Shown here in pieces: positions 24,122 through 32,516 of a DNA stretch of 52,789 bases. Each line of letters opens with the position of its first letter. The first letter of the stretch is position 1. Below the pieces are notes generated by a model. The model did not search any database, was not told where the DNA came from, and worked only from the letters and a program-made list of their open reading frames with translations. This stretch comes from CAYLLN01 sp036496265 (GTDB taxonomy: Bacteria > Planctomycetota > Planctomycetia > Pirellulales > Pirellulaceae), in contig DASXLL010000176.1 of the NCBI GenBank assembly GCA_036496265.1, positions 1 to 52,789 on the forward strand, written 5' to 3'. The translations under genes were made by a program, and so were the position numbers.

Positions 24122-25363
24122 GTGCTTGCGGCTGCGTTGGTACTCAACGTATTTAACGAGAGACATGGCGGCGAGCATAAGGAGGCCGATAGCAGCGCCA
24201 ATCCAAACATCTGAACCTTTCAAATAGGGGACGTTGGCAATCGTCATAGCAGTGATCAACCCGATCCCCCCGGAAAGCAAGGGAATGGCGATCGTCCCCA
24301 TGACCCCTGGGAATAATTCGCGGCCGCTGGTGCGAAGCTGCTGAAGCTGGCTGAACGTGACCGCGAGCACGACAACGACTCCGACGATCATTCCTTCATA
24401 AATGTCGGAGCCGGACTTGATCAGCTTGGCGACCGAGTCGATGACGACCCGCAAAAAAATGACGCCCAGAATAATCCCGGGTAGCGTGCCAACGCCCCCC
24501 TGTAAGCTGCAGCCGCCAACAACCGCCGCGGCAATGGCGTTGAGCTCGTAACCAATCCCTTGGGTCACGGGCGAGGCGACGCTTTGGTCGGCTACGTAAA
24601 AGACACCAGCGATCGAAGCCGTCATGGCGCTAAAGCAATAGGCGAACCACTTGACCGAATCGGTGTGAATGCCCGAGAGGCGGGCCGCCTGCTCATTGCC
24701 GCCCAAAGCAAAAATATGTCGGCCCAGCACAGTGCGGCTGAGCAGGAGCCACGTGAACGCCGCCAGCAGGACGAAGACCGCGCAATAAATCGAAACGTGT
24801 TCGCGGACGAACTTAAAACAACCACCATAGACGTTGATCTCGGTGTTTCCGCTGCCGCCGAGTGTCTTGGCCGTGATGTAGCCGCAGAGGGCGCGAGCAA
24901 AGCTGCGCAGGCCAACCAGCGTGGCCAGTGTGGCCACGAAAGGCGGCAAACGCACCGAGGTGATCAACCACGCATGCAGTGTTCCGACCAGAAATCCCGA
25001 AGTAATCGCAGCTCCAACGCCACAGGCAGCGACGCCCAGACCAACCGGCTGCATTTTGCCAATTTCATCGGGGGCCAGCAACATCATGGTCGTGGCGCAG
25101 ATCGTGCCGCTAAAGGCAATGACCGAGCCGGCGGATAAATCGATGCCGCCCGCGATGATCACTACCGCCGCGCCGAGCGCAAAAATGCCCAGCAGCGCGA
25201 CATTGCGAGCAATATCGCGAAAGCTGGTGCCTGGCTCATATAAATAGCTGTGGTTGGAATCGACCGTCGCGGTAATCGTCACGACGACAAGAATCGCCAC
25301 TACTAGCGCTATTTCATTGAACCGCAGCGGCAGTTGTATCTGGGGACGGACGGGCGAATTCAT
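24113..25363 (-). CDS. Sugar ABC transporter permease (RbsC-like)
   Basis: 416 residues from ATG 25363, which overlaps the binding-protein stop as ATGA. Multi-pass membrane protein with the RbsC-family region FALGAAVVIIAGGIDLSAGS and the cytoplasmic loop LSRTVLGRHIFALGGNEQAA, the EAA-like contact for the ATPase. Also GGCSLQGGVGTLPGIILGV. It is about 90 residues longer than RbsC (~321): the C-terminus adds two hydrophobic helices (IAIPLLSGGIGLITAMTIAN, IGAAIGLLMLAAMSLVKYVE). No ATP-binding gene lies on either side. The stop codon lies in a dispersed repeat. Confidence 0.92.
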   Translation of the reverse strand: MNSPVRPQIQLPLRFNEIALVVAILVVVTITATVDSNHSYLYEPGTSFRDIARNVALLGIFALGAAVVIIAGGIDLSAGSVIAFSGTICATTMMLLAPDEIGKMQPVGLGVAACGVGAAITSGFLVGTLHAWLITSVRLPPFVATLATLVGLRSFARALCGYITAKTLGGSGNTEINVYGGCFKFVREHVSIYCAVFVLLAAFTWLLLSRTVLGRHIFALGGNEQAARLSGIHTDSVKWFAYCFSAMTASIAGVFYVADQSVASPVTQGIGYELNAIAAAVVGGCSLQGGVGTLPGIILGVIFLRVVIDSVAKLIKSGSDIYEGMIVGVVVVLAVTFSQLQQLRTSGRELFPGVMGTIAIPLLSGGIGLITAMTIANVPYLKGSDVWIGAAIGLLMLAAMSLVKYVEYQRSRKHVG

Positions 25364-26466
25364 GAACTGGTGAGCTTGTACTTGGCGAGCCACTCCCGAA
25401 ACGTCCCGAGTCTCATGAACTCGACGGTTTTGGAGTCGAATAGTTCGGCCTTGAGCGGAGTTTCGCCGTCGGGCGCGACCAGCCGCAGCCCGGTCGTATA
25501 GACGTCTCCGTCCGGCTCGGAGGCGCTCGGAAACATGTCTTTGATGGTGGCCTGATCATCTTTCATCAGGGCCAACAGCAGTCGCACACTTTGGAACCCC
25601 ATGTCGAACGGGTTTTGCACAACCATCGCGTCGATATTGCCCTTCGCCATCTCCTCAATGGCAACCGCCTGGGCGTCGAACGCGACAACCGCGTATTTAT
25701 CGCGAGCGTGCGCCTCGCTTACGACCTGCGCGATAGCCGGAGCGTTGTAGGCCCAGATGCCGACCAGGGCGACGAGATCCTTGTGGTTGGCCATCGCGCT
25801 GCGAACGTTTTCGCGGGCCTTCGACTTATCCATTCCGTCCGCCATTCGATCGTCTTCGGTGTACTTCTCGCCAATGGCTTCCTTGACGCCGTTCATTCGA
25901 TTGCGAGCATTGTCATTGTCGGTAAAGCCAGCGAACTGCACATAACCGCCGCTCGCTTTGCCGCGCGCTTCGAGAATGGCTTTAGCCGCCGCTCCCAGCA
26001 CGCGGCCGCCAACCACATTGTCGGTGCCAATGTAATAAGGCCGAGCATCACGAAATTTCTCGCGGTTCACGTCACCATCGACGGTAATGATCTTAATCCC
26101 CTTATCCTGCAGCTTTTTCATTTCCTCGATGATTGCCGCGTTGTCAGCCTGAATGACCGAAATGGCGACCGCAGCCACGTCGCCCTGGCTAGCGAACTGC
26201 CGCAGCTTGTCGATTTGGCCCTGCGGCTTGCCGTTATTCACTTCCATGGCGACGACATATCCCGCCTTGTCGATCTCAAACTGCTTTGCACCTTCCTCCA
26301 AACCGCTCCGACAAGCGTCCCAGAACGGATCGCTGCCGTTCGTCAGAAATACAATTCGCTTTTTGCCACCGGAGCTCACACCCGGCTGAGCACTGGAGCC
26401 GCCGCACCCAGCGAGCACAGCGGCCAATGCCAAAATGAATCCGAACCGCACGATGGAGAGGTGCAT
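25360..26466 (-). CDS. Sugar ABC transporter substrate-binding lipoprotein
   Basis: 368 residues from ATG 26466 (MHLSIVRFGFILALAAVLAG then C). The lipobox LAGC marks a lipid-anchored, export-directed protein. The longer frame upstream adds an N-terminus incompatible with a signal peptide. The mature part is a periplasmic-binding type I fold of the RbsB/sugar class: KRIVFLTNGSDPFWDACRSG, IKIITVDGDVN, YIGTDNVVGGRVLG and YAVVAFDAQAVAIEEMAKGN. Binds a monosaccharide or related small solute. Overlaps the permease gene by 4 bp. Confidence 0.92.
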   Translation of the reverse strand: MHLSIVRFGFILALAAVLAGCGGSSAQPGVSSGGKKRIVFLTNGSDPFWDACRSGLEEGAKQFEIDKAGYVVAMEVNNGKPQGQIDKLRQFASQGDVAAVAISVIQADNAAIIEEMKKLQDKGIKIITVDGDVNREKFRDARPYYIGTDNVVGGRVLGAAAKAILEARGKASGGYVQFAGFTDNDNARNRMNGVKEAIGEKYTEDDRMADGMDKSKARENVRSAMANHKDLVALVGIWAYNAPAIAQVVSEAHARDKYAVVAFDAQAVAIEEMAKGNIDAMVVQNPFDMGFQSVRLLLALMKDDQATIKDMFPSASEPDGDVYTTGLRLVAPDGETPLKAELFDSKTVEFMRLGTFREWLAKYKLTSS

Positions 26467-26642
26467 GAAATGTGGAGTGGGCGATGCCCGCCAATATATG
26501 TGGGAAGAAACCTGTCGCAACTCGTTGCCCCGGCAGAGTTTGGGATTCTAGTTCCGCAATAGGGTAGTTGCAAGCGAGTGGTAATTTGTGCGGCCGCGAT
26601 CGAGTCCGCGGCAGGGCGACGGCTAATAAACCCGATGCATTC

Positions 26643-26693
26643 GATAAGGCTTATCAGCGTTTGTCGGCGCATTTTTTTGCAGCGCCTTTTTTT
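26643..26693 (+). terminator. Terminator-like element before the pseudokinase gene
   Basis: A perfect palindrome GATAAG-g-CTTATC (26643-26655) is followed by GGCGC (26666-26670), an 11 nt loop, GCGCC (26682-26686) and seven T (26687-26693). The short GC stem plus T-run looks like an intrinsic terminator. It sits only 19 bp before the proposed ATG at 26712 with no plus-strand gene upstream, so it would act as an attenuator or insulating element. The stem is short, so confidence is limited. Confidence 0.4.
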
Positions 26694-26711
26694 CTTACCG
26701 GGGCAGAGTGT

Positions 26712-27617
26712 ATGCAGCCTCAGGCGGTTGTCGTTGGCGCGCGGCAGGCGACTGCTTTTGCGCGTCGCGGGCCGCTGTCGGCGACGGAAGTCGATGAAGT
26801 TGCGCCGTATCGTTTGACGCGTCACGTACACAGCGGCGGCGTATTTGATTTGTTCCGGGCGGCGGCAAGAGGCGATGCGGGGCCAGGGTGTTACGTCTTG
26901 AAAAGGGCACGGGACGGCGTTTCGCCTGAAATGGCGGCGGCGATGCTGCGGCGGGAAGCGACTGTAGCGGCGGCGGTGCAACATCCGAGCTTGACGTGCG
27001 TTTTGGCCGCTGAGACACGCTCGCCGCAGCCGTATTTGTTGTTGCCGTTTCGAGATGGCGTGTCGCTGAGGCAAATGTTGGCCTTATCGGATGCGTTCAT
27101 CAGCGTCTCGCGGGCGCTGAATATTGTTCGGCAGGTTGCGGAGGCACTGGCGGCGTTGCACGCGGCCGGATGGTTGCACGGTCAGGTGCGGCCCGATCAC
27201 GTTTTGTTGTCGCCGCAGGGGCAGGTGACGGTGATTGATTTGATGCGGGCGCGGCGACGGGAGACGGCGGAATGCGACGTGGCCGATGTGGCGGCAATCG
27301 ATGCGATCTATGCTGCGCCGGAAATGAGCCAGCATGGTCGCCGGCAGGATTCCGCGATTGATGTGTATTCGCTGGGCGTGGCGCTCTTTGAAATCCTTAC
27401 TGGACGGCCGCCCTTTGAATGCTCCTCACCCCGAGAGCTGATGATTAAGCATCGCCGTGATGCGGTTCCCGATATTCGCGCGGCGCGGCCGGATGTGACG
27501 CTCGAAGTCGCGCATCTGCTGCGGTTGATGCTGGCGAAAGATTCGCTGCGACGGCCGACGGACGAGGAGCTTGTTCGCTGGCTGGCGGAGTTGGAGATTG
27601 CGGCCCTGGCGCTGTAG
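26712..27617 (+). CDS. Predicted protein pseudokinase
   Basis: 301 residues from ATG 26712. Bilobal Ser/Thr kinase layout: Lys64 in CYVLKRA, Glu82 in the C helix (LRREATVAAA), and a C lobe with VYSLGVALFEILTGRPPF and RRPTDEELVRWL. The catalytic loop is degraded: HRDxKxxN reads HGQVRPDH (156-163), so the proton-acceptor Asp is Gln158 and the metal-binding Asn is His163. DFG reads DLM (176-178). Lys64, Glu82 and Asp176 could still bind nucleotide. Likely a scaffold or allosteric pseudokinase. Planctomycetes carry many kinase-like genes. No membrane segment and no linked phosphatase. Confidence 0.85.
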   Translation: MQPQAVVVGARQATAFARRGPLSATEVDEVAPYRLTRHVHSGGVFDLFRAAARGDAGPGCYVLKRARDGVSPEMAAAMLRREATVAAAVQHPSLTCVLAAETRSPQPYLLLPFRDGVSLRQMLALSDAFISVSRALNIVRQVAEALAALHAAGWLHGQVRPDHVLLSPQGQVTVIDLMRARRRETAECDVADVAAIDAIYAAPEMSQHGRRQDSAIDVYSLGVALFEILTGRPPFECSSPRELMIKHRRDAVPDIRAARPDVTLEVAHLLRLMLAKDSLRRPTDEELVRWLAELEIAALAL

Positions 27618-27706
27618 GGAATGGCCTCTGTGCCATTCCACGGGGCGGCGAATTCCGATGGTATTCCGAGTTCACGGAACGCCATGGAGGGCGTTCCCTA
27701 CAGGCC
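27615..27706. repeat. Inverted pair of repeat A
   Basis: GTAGGGAATGGCCTCTGTGCC... at 27615-27642 faces ACGGAACGCCATGGAGGGCG... at 27676-27704. Both are imperfect palindromes of the form GGGAACGCC-N-GGCGTTCC. A third copy lies inside glcF (28154-28183). The pair separates the convergent pseudokinase and glcF genes. Confidence 0.7.
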
Positions 27707-27707
27707 G

Positions 27708-29231
27708 CTAGAACTTCACCGCTTCACGCCGATAGGACAGGTCGAGCAGCTCCATGGGATGAATGATCTTGAGTTTCTCGCCTTGCAGGCGGGCTTCGCG
27801 GGCGATTTGCAGTAGGCAGCCAGCGTTGGCGGTGATGACGAGGCGGGCGCCGGTGGAGCGAATGTTGGTGAGCTTGCGGCGAGCGAGGCGCTCGGCCATT
27901 TCGGGCTCGGTGAGATTATAAGTGCCGGCCGCGCCGCAGCAGAGCTCGGATTCGGGCAATTCAACGAGCTTGAGGCCCGGGATTTTCTTGAGCAGATTTC
28001 GCGGCTGCTCGCGGACTTTTTGCGCATGCGCCAGGTGGCAGGCGTCGTGATAGGTGGCGGTGAGGCGGATTTCGCCGGGTGGATCGATGAGGCCGAGCTG
28101 GTCGAGGAACTCGTTGCAGTCGCGAATTTTGCTTGCGAACTGCTCGCGCGCGCGCTGTAGGGAACGCCCTCTGTGGCGTTCCGTGTCTTGGGGATTGTTT
28201 TCCGGCAGGCTGGAAGCCTGCCCCATGGGAGGCCAGTGGTGGCCGTAGTCTTTGAGCATGGACCCGCAGCCGGCGACGTTGACGATGATGGCATCCACGC
28301 CATTGGCGTCGAAGGCGGCGGCGTTTTTGTCGGCCATTTCGCGGGCGGGCTCACTGCTGCCCGCATGAAAATGAATCGCGCCGCAGCAGACCTGATTTTG
28401 CGGCACGATGACGTCGCAGCCGTTTTCTTGCAGGACGCGGGCGGTGGCCCAATTGGTTTGGCGGAAGAGAGCGTCGCCGACGCAGCCGGTGAAAAGGGCG
28501 ACGCGGGCGCGGCGGCGACCTTTGGCAGCGATGAATTCGGGCAATGCGGGCAGCGGCTTTTCCAGCGGCGGCAGCATGGTGACAAGGCGGCCGAGGCGCG
28601 GCGGCAGCAGACGCCAGAGGCCTGTCGCTTCCAGCAGACGATCGAGCCCGAGCTTTTGAGCGATTCGTGCCGGCGCGAGTGAGCGGCGGAGTTTTTCTGG
28701 ATAAGGAAACAGGCCGAAGAGGATGTAGCGGTGAAACCAGTCGTCGTTTTTGGCGGTCGTGCCACTGGCGATCGCTTGCTGCTCCATGCCGACGCGGAAG
28801 GGCTCGATAAGTTTGCCGTATTGCACGCCGGAGGGACAGGCCGATTCACAAGCGCGGCAGTCCAAGCAGAGCTCCAGGTGCCGCTGGACTTCGTGCGTCA
28901 GCTCGAGCCGTTCATCGCGAACGGCTCGCATTAAGTAAATACGGCCGCGGGGGCTGTCGTTTTCGTTGCCAGTTTCGACGTAGGTCGGGCAAGACGCCGT
29001 GCATAGGCCGCAGTGGACGCAGTCGAGAAGCAATTCGTAGTCGATTGCGCCGCCCGGATTATTGGCGTTTGCTAGTGGCAGCGGAGTGTGCGAGGTGGGC
29101 GCTCGCGGCGCAGCCTCCCCCGCATCCACGTTCAGCGGGCTTTGGACCGCAGCGGTCGGCGTGCTGCGCGGCGGCTCTTGCTCGATCGTTGAAGATTCGG
29201 ACACAAAACGGCTTTGCAAGACGAGACTCAA
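27708..29231 (-). CDS. glcF: Glycolate oxidase iron-sulfur subunit GlcF
   Basis: 507 residues as read from TTG 29231; the exact start is uncertain because the first ~60 residues are low-complexity. Two 4Fe-4S ferredoxin motifs, C71xxC74xxC77xxxC81 (CVHCGLCTASCPTY) and C122xxC125xxC128xxxC132 (CLDCRACESACPSG), are followed by two CCG-type domains with QVCCGAIHFHAG and ESELCCGAAGTYN. GlcF passes electrons from GlcD/GlcE to the quinone pool during glycolate oxidation. Residues ~336-359 (PPMGQASSLPENNPQDTERH then RGRSLQ) are translated from two dispersed repeats and interrupt the region between the CCG domains. glcE and glcD lie upstream but separated by other genes. Confidence 0.93.
   Translation of the reverse strand: MSLVLQSRFVSESSTIEQEPPRSTPTAAVQSPLNVDAGEAAPRAPTSHTPLPLANANNPGGAIDYELLLDCVHCGLCTASCPTYVETGNENDSPRGRIYLMRAVRDERLELTHEVQRHLELCLDCRACESACPSGVQYGKLIEPFRVGMEQQAIASGTTAKNDDWFHRYILFGLFPYPEKLRRSLAPARIAQKLGLDRLLEATGLWRLLPPRLGRLVTMLPPLEKPLPALPEFIAAKGRRRARVALFTGCVGDALFRQTNWATARVLQENGCDVIVPQNQVCCGAIHFHAGSSEPAREMADKNAAAFDANGVDAIIVNVAGCGSMLKDYGHHWPPMGQASSLPENNPQDTERHRGRSLQRAREQFASKIRDCNEFLDQLGLIDPPGEIRLTATYHDACHLAHAQKVREQPRNLLKKIPGLKLVELPESELCCGAAGTYNLTEPEMAERLARRKLTNIRSTGARLVITANAGCLLQIAREARLQGEKLKIIHPMELLDLSYRREAVKF
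28154..28226. repeat. Repeats A and B inside glcF
   Basis: Repeat A (GTAGGGAACGCCCTCTGTGG at 28155, continuing CGTTCC) and repeat B (GGCAGGCTGGAAGCCTGCCC at 28202-28221, continuing CATG) are 20 bp apart within the glcF reading frame, which stays open through both. Copies outside genes are at 27615, 27676, 7656 and 24099. Confidence 0.8.
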
Positions 29232-29368
29232 TTACACAGTACACTGCTTCAATGGTAATCGTAATCGCGGCGATCTAAAACCGGCCGCTTGGTTTGCTTT
29301 TGCAACTGGCGGATTGATAATACAGGCTTGCTCGTCGGTTATCTCTTATCTGTCACGCGGGAGGTTCC

Positions 29369-30367
29369 ATGACGCTTCAGATTCGTCGCAGCCAAGTCGT
29401 TTTGCCGATCGTCGTTACGGGGGTACTAGCGGCGATTGATTTGTCCGGGACGGGATGCTGGGCACAGGTGCAAGATCGGTTCGGCGCGGCGGCAGTTCCG
29501 AGCGACGAAATCAATGAAGCGCAGCCGCGGCAAGCCAGGGCCCCCAAACCGGCTTCGGTCTTGGTAATTGCTCGTCCGCCGGCGTTACCGAAGCGGGAGG
29601 CAGTAGCTGGTTTGGCCGAGAAACCGGCCGCTGTTTCTATGGAGTCGCTGGAAAACTCGCTAAACACGATCGTCAAAGTGGAGTTCGTGGAAGCGCCGTT
29701 GAAGGACGTTGTCCAGCGCCTCAGCGACGTCGTGGGCGTGCCGTTCGTCTTGTCTTTGAAGAAGCTGGAGGAAGCCAGCGTGAGTGCCGACACGCCGATG
29801 ACGAAATCGCTGCAAGGCTTGACGCTCCGATCGGTGCTTCGGCTGATTTTGAAGGACCTGGAGCTGACGTATGTGATTCGTGACGAGGTGATTCAGATTA
29901 CAACGCCTGAGGATGCCGAGAGCCAACTCATCACTCGGATTTATCGTTGTCGCGATTTGATTGATTGGGCAGCAGGCAGGGGGCCGCAGGCGGTGGGCGA
30001 TCAGGCAAAGGAACGCGGCCTTTCGTCTCTCGATGACAAACGCGCGATTGTACTGATGGAGACTATTACCTCCGCGATCAAGCCCGATAGTTGGGACGAT
30101 GTCGGCGGCCCGGGGTCGATTGACAACTTCTACGGCGTATTGGTTGTCAGCCAAACACAGGAGGTACATTCACAGATAGACGATTTTCTCAGCGAGCTTC
30201 GCTTGGCCGCGGCCGCGAATCCGGCGCGAGGTCGCAAATCGATGCAAGAGCGACGCAAACGCGGCGTGGAGGCGAGGCCAATAGTAGGCGGCGCGGGCAC
30301 CGGGGGCGGCATCGGCAGAGCGGGTGGCATGGGTGGATGGGGCTTCGGAACGGGAGGCGTATTCTAA
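29369..30367 (+). CDS. Secreted protein with secretin/STN-like domains
   Basis: 332 residues with a signal peptide (LPIVVTGVLAAIDLSGTGCW, AQ). A Pro/Ala-rich spacer precedes an N0/STN-like domain (VKVEFVEAPLKDVVQRLSDV, VGVPFVLS, LRSVLRLILKDLELTYVIRD, EVIQITT), the fold used by secretins for periplasmic contacts. A second alpha/beta segment follows (ITSAIKPDSWDDVGG, LVVSQTQEVHSQIDDFLSEL) resembling a secretin N-domain. The C-terminus is basic, then Gly-rich (GGAGTGGGIGRAGGMGGWGF). There is no membrane-channel domain, so it is not a full secretin. It lies on the opposite strand between glcE and glcF, splitting the glycolate genes. Confidence 0.75.
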   Translation: MTLQIRRSQVVLPIVVTGVLAAIDLSGTGCWAQVQDRFGAAAVPSDEINEAQPRQARAPKPASVLVIARPPALPKREAVAGLAEKPAAVSMESLENSLNTIVKVEFVEAPLKDVVQRLSDVVGVPFVLSLKKLEEASVSADTPMTKSLQGLTLRSVLRLILKDLELTYVIRDEVIQITTPEDAESQLITRIYRCRDLIDWAAGRGPQAVGDQAKERGLSSLDDKRAIVLMETITSAIKPDSWDDVGGPGSIDNFYGVLVVSQTQEVHSQIDDFLSELRLAAAANPARGRKSMQERRKRGVEARPIVGGAGTGGGIGRAGGMGGWGFGTGGVF

Positions 30368-30439
30368 ATGTGGTTCCGAGCGAAGAATCTTAGCCGTGAA
30401 AAATCTTGAAAGCTGCCGAAACATTCGTTGGTACTCGAG

Positions 30440-31678
30440 CTAAACTACAAACCGCCCCCGATTCAGAATATCTTTCGGATCAAACCGCCGTTTCAGCTCG
30501 CGCATTAACTCGAGTGGCGAGTCCGTCATACCAAAGACGCTTTGGTGAGTCATTTCGACGCCGGAGGGATTGGAGAGAATGACGACCTGACCGTGATGGG
30601 CGGCGGCAACGGGCTGAAGATTACCGAGGAGGGCTCGCGAAAGACCACTGGCCGGGAATTTGGACATTTTCATCAGCACGATGCCATTGCCGGCATGGGC
30701 TTGGATCGAGCAATCCGGATCGAGGCGGCGCGCTGCGTCGATCAATGCGGTTGTGCCGCTGGGCACGACGTTGGCCTTAAGGACGAGCGGCGAATCGCCG
30801 GCGGCGGAGAATTCGATCAAACGCTGCCATAGGGCGGCGGTTTCGCCAACGACGAGGGGCATCTCAACGCCCAATTCGCGCCACTCCTCCATCAGTTGGG
30901 CCACCATGAATTCGACTTCCGGCGCGGCGCCTTCGAGGGCAGCGACGACGTATAAGGCGGTGGGCGAACTATTTGGGAGGTCGGACAACGCGGGGTCGCC
31001 CTTCCATTCTGGGCCAGCCAGAATTTCGATCGCCACCGGTGTTGTTGTGGAGTTGATGAGGGCTGCCAAGAGTCGCTCGGCCGCTGCACCGTCTGGCACC
31101 GAGCAAGCGACGAGCGCTGATTGGCCAGGGATTGGCTTCAGGCGCAGCGTTACCTGCGTGATGAAGCCTAATGCGCCCATTGAACCGGTCAGCAGCTTGC
31201 AGAAGTCGTAGCCGGCGACGTTTTTGACAACGCGGCCGCCGCCTTTGAACTCATTGCCACGGCCATCGACAGCGCTGATGCCGATGACGAAATCGCGGAC
31301 TGAGCCTTCGCCGTACCGCCGCGGGCCGTTCCAGTTCGTGGCGATGACGCCCCCGATGGTAGCCTTTTCTGCTTGTGGCACATCGACCGGCAGTCGTTGG
31401 CCTTCTTTGGCAACCGTGTCGGCGAGTTGCTTCATCGTGACACCCGCTTCGACGGTGATCGTCATGTCGCGGGCGGGATAATCGATGATGCGGTTGAGGC
31501 CGAGCAACGAGAGGCCCGTACCTTGATCCTTTGCCGGTAATCCGAAATTGAGGCTCGTGCCGCCACCGGTGGGATAGAGCGGTGTACCCGATTCAAAGGA
31601 GCTGCGAACCGCGGCAATGACCCCTTCCTGCGAGGTCGGCCGGATCGCTTTCGCGGCCAATAATTCGCTGGAACTCAT
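30440..31678 (-). CDS. glcE: Glycolate oxidase FAD-binding subunit GlcE
   Basis: 412 residues with an N-terminal PCMH-type FAD-binding domain: YPTGGGTSLNFGLP (36-49), VTMKQLADTVAKEGQRLPVD, GGVIATNWNGPRRYGEG and GGGRVVKNVAGYDFCKLLTG. It ends in DPKDILNRGRFVV, the glycolate-oxidase C-terminal cap (compare FDP...lnpGR). It forms the membrane-associated glycolate dehydrogenase with GlcD and GlcF. Its start codon overlaps the stop of the upstream nucleotidyltransferase gene by 4 bp (ATGA), so its translation may depend on that gene. Confidence 0.93.
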   Translation of the reverse strand: MSSSELLAAKAIRPTSQEGVIAAVRSSFESGTPLYPTGGGTSLNFGLPAKDQGTGLSLLGLNRIIDYPARDMTITVEAGVTMKQLADTVAKEGQRLPVDVPQAEKATIGGVIATNWNGPRRYGEGSVRDFVIGISAVDGRGNEFKGGGRVVKNVAGYDFCKLLTGSMGALGFITQVTLRLKPIPGQSALVACSVPDGAAAERLLAALINSTTTPVAIEILAGPEWKGDPALSDLPNSSPTALYVVAALEGAAPEVEFMVAQLMEEWRELGVEMPLVVGETAALWQRLIEFSAAGDSPLVLKANVVPSGTTALIDAARRLDPDCSIQAHAGNGIVLMKMSKFPASGLSRALLGNLQPVAAAHHGQVVILSNPSGVEMTHQSVFGMTDSPLELMRELKRRFDPKDILNRGRFVV

Positions 31679-32253
31679 GCTTGGTTTTCTAAGACAAGTT
31701 CATCCCATTTTGCAACTCTAGGGTCGCGTGAACCATAGATGTCGAGTAACCGGTCTCGCACCCAACCGCGATCAAAATCAGCGCCTTGCTGAGTCATGAT
31801 ATCGAGAAGATCGACCCAATCACGCGGCCGGAAGAACATCATTTTGAAAACAGCAAGAGTTTCGGCGTCCCACACCATGACCGGTTGATTGCCTAATAGT
31901 TTTCGTTTCCGCCGAGCTTTAGCAACATCGTAGAAAGGGATCAGAGGGACAAAAACGTCAACCTTAACCGAATCGAACAATGCGGTGCAAAAGCCATGTT
32001 CAAGAATCGATGCGACTGCGCTCGCAGCACCGACAGTACAACCAATTTCTTGCAACTCCCACACCACCTCCGATGGTTTGTCTTTGGCAAGGAACAGTGT
32101 AAGGTCAACATCGAGAGTACCTCGCGGCCGACCCCAATAACCGAGCGCAATTGCACCGCCTAGCGCGTATTCGGTCCCTCGCTTCTCCAGCGCTTCCGCA
32201 AGCTGAGCTGCTACCGGGCCGGGATCGACCGAGTTTTTAGCGTTGGGTGGCAT
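31675..32253 (-). CDS. Nucleotidyltransferase (AbiEii/MNT-like), copy 2, between glcD and glcE
   Basis: 192 residues. Pol-beta-type nucleotidyltransferase core: GG at 32-33 (YALGGAIALGYWG), Asp48/Asp50 in RGTLDVDLTLFL and Asp99 in VKVDVFVPL. All three metal ligands are present. The C-terminal half (AETLAVFKMMFFRPRDWVDL, LDIM) resembles the helper region of AbiEii-like proteins. It overlaps a small upstream gene by 17 bp and glcE by 4 bp, all on the minus strand. Not part of any known glycolate oxidase; likely an inserted toxin-antitoxin-type unit. Confidence 0.85.
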   Translation of the reverse strand: MPPNAKNSVDPGPVAAQLAEALEKRGTEYALGGAIALGYWGRPRGTLDVDLTLFLAKDKPSEVVWELQEIGCTVGAASAVASILEHGFCTALFDSVKVDVFVPLIPFYDVAKARRKRKLLGNQPVMVWDAETLAVFKMMFFRPRDWVDLLDIMTQQGADFDRGWVRDRLLDIYGSRDPRVAKWDELVLENQA

Positions 32254-32482
32254 TGGCGGCGTGCTTGCGCAGAAATTCCCACGCCGATTCTGGCCATGGG
32301 TCTGGTTTTAGGGGCGGCATGCCAGATTTGAGTCTGCTGACATAGATTGCCGCAGCGGAGCGACAAACGGCCAAAATCTCCTCACCCCGTTCCCGATCTG
32401 AGAGAGCGCGAAGCCGACTGGGTTCGAGCAGGGCGTTCTCTCGCTCGCCTTTGGCGATGTCCAGCATGGGTGCTTTGAGCAT
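32237..32482 (-). CDS. Small helical protein paired with nucleotidyltransferase copy 2
   Basis: 81 residues (MLKAPMLDIAKGERENALLE, SRLRALSDRERGEEILAVCR). Strong ribosome-binding site GGAGG six nt before the ATG, and a TATAAT (32502-32507) just upstream, so it may open its own transcript. The RALS-x-x-ER segment matches the partner gene at 22190-22450. It overlaps the nucleotidyltransferase gene by 17 bp. No known DNA-binding motif. Antitoxin or HEPN-like partner is the working guess. Confidence 0.7.
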   Translation of the reverse strand: MLKAPMLDIAKGERENALLEPSRLRALSDRERGEEILAVCRSAAAIYVSRLKSGMPPLKPDPWPESAWEFLRKHAANATQR

Positions 32483-32516
32483 GTTTTCCTCCGCGTATCC
32501 AATTATACGGTGAGAT

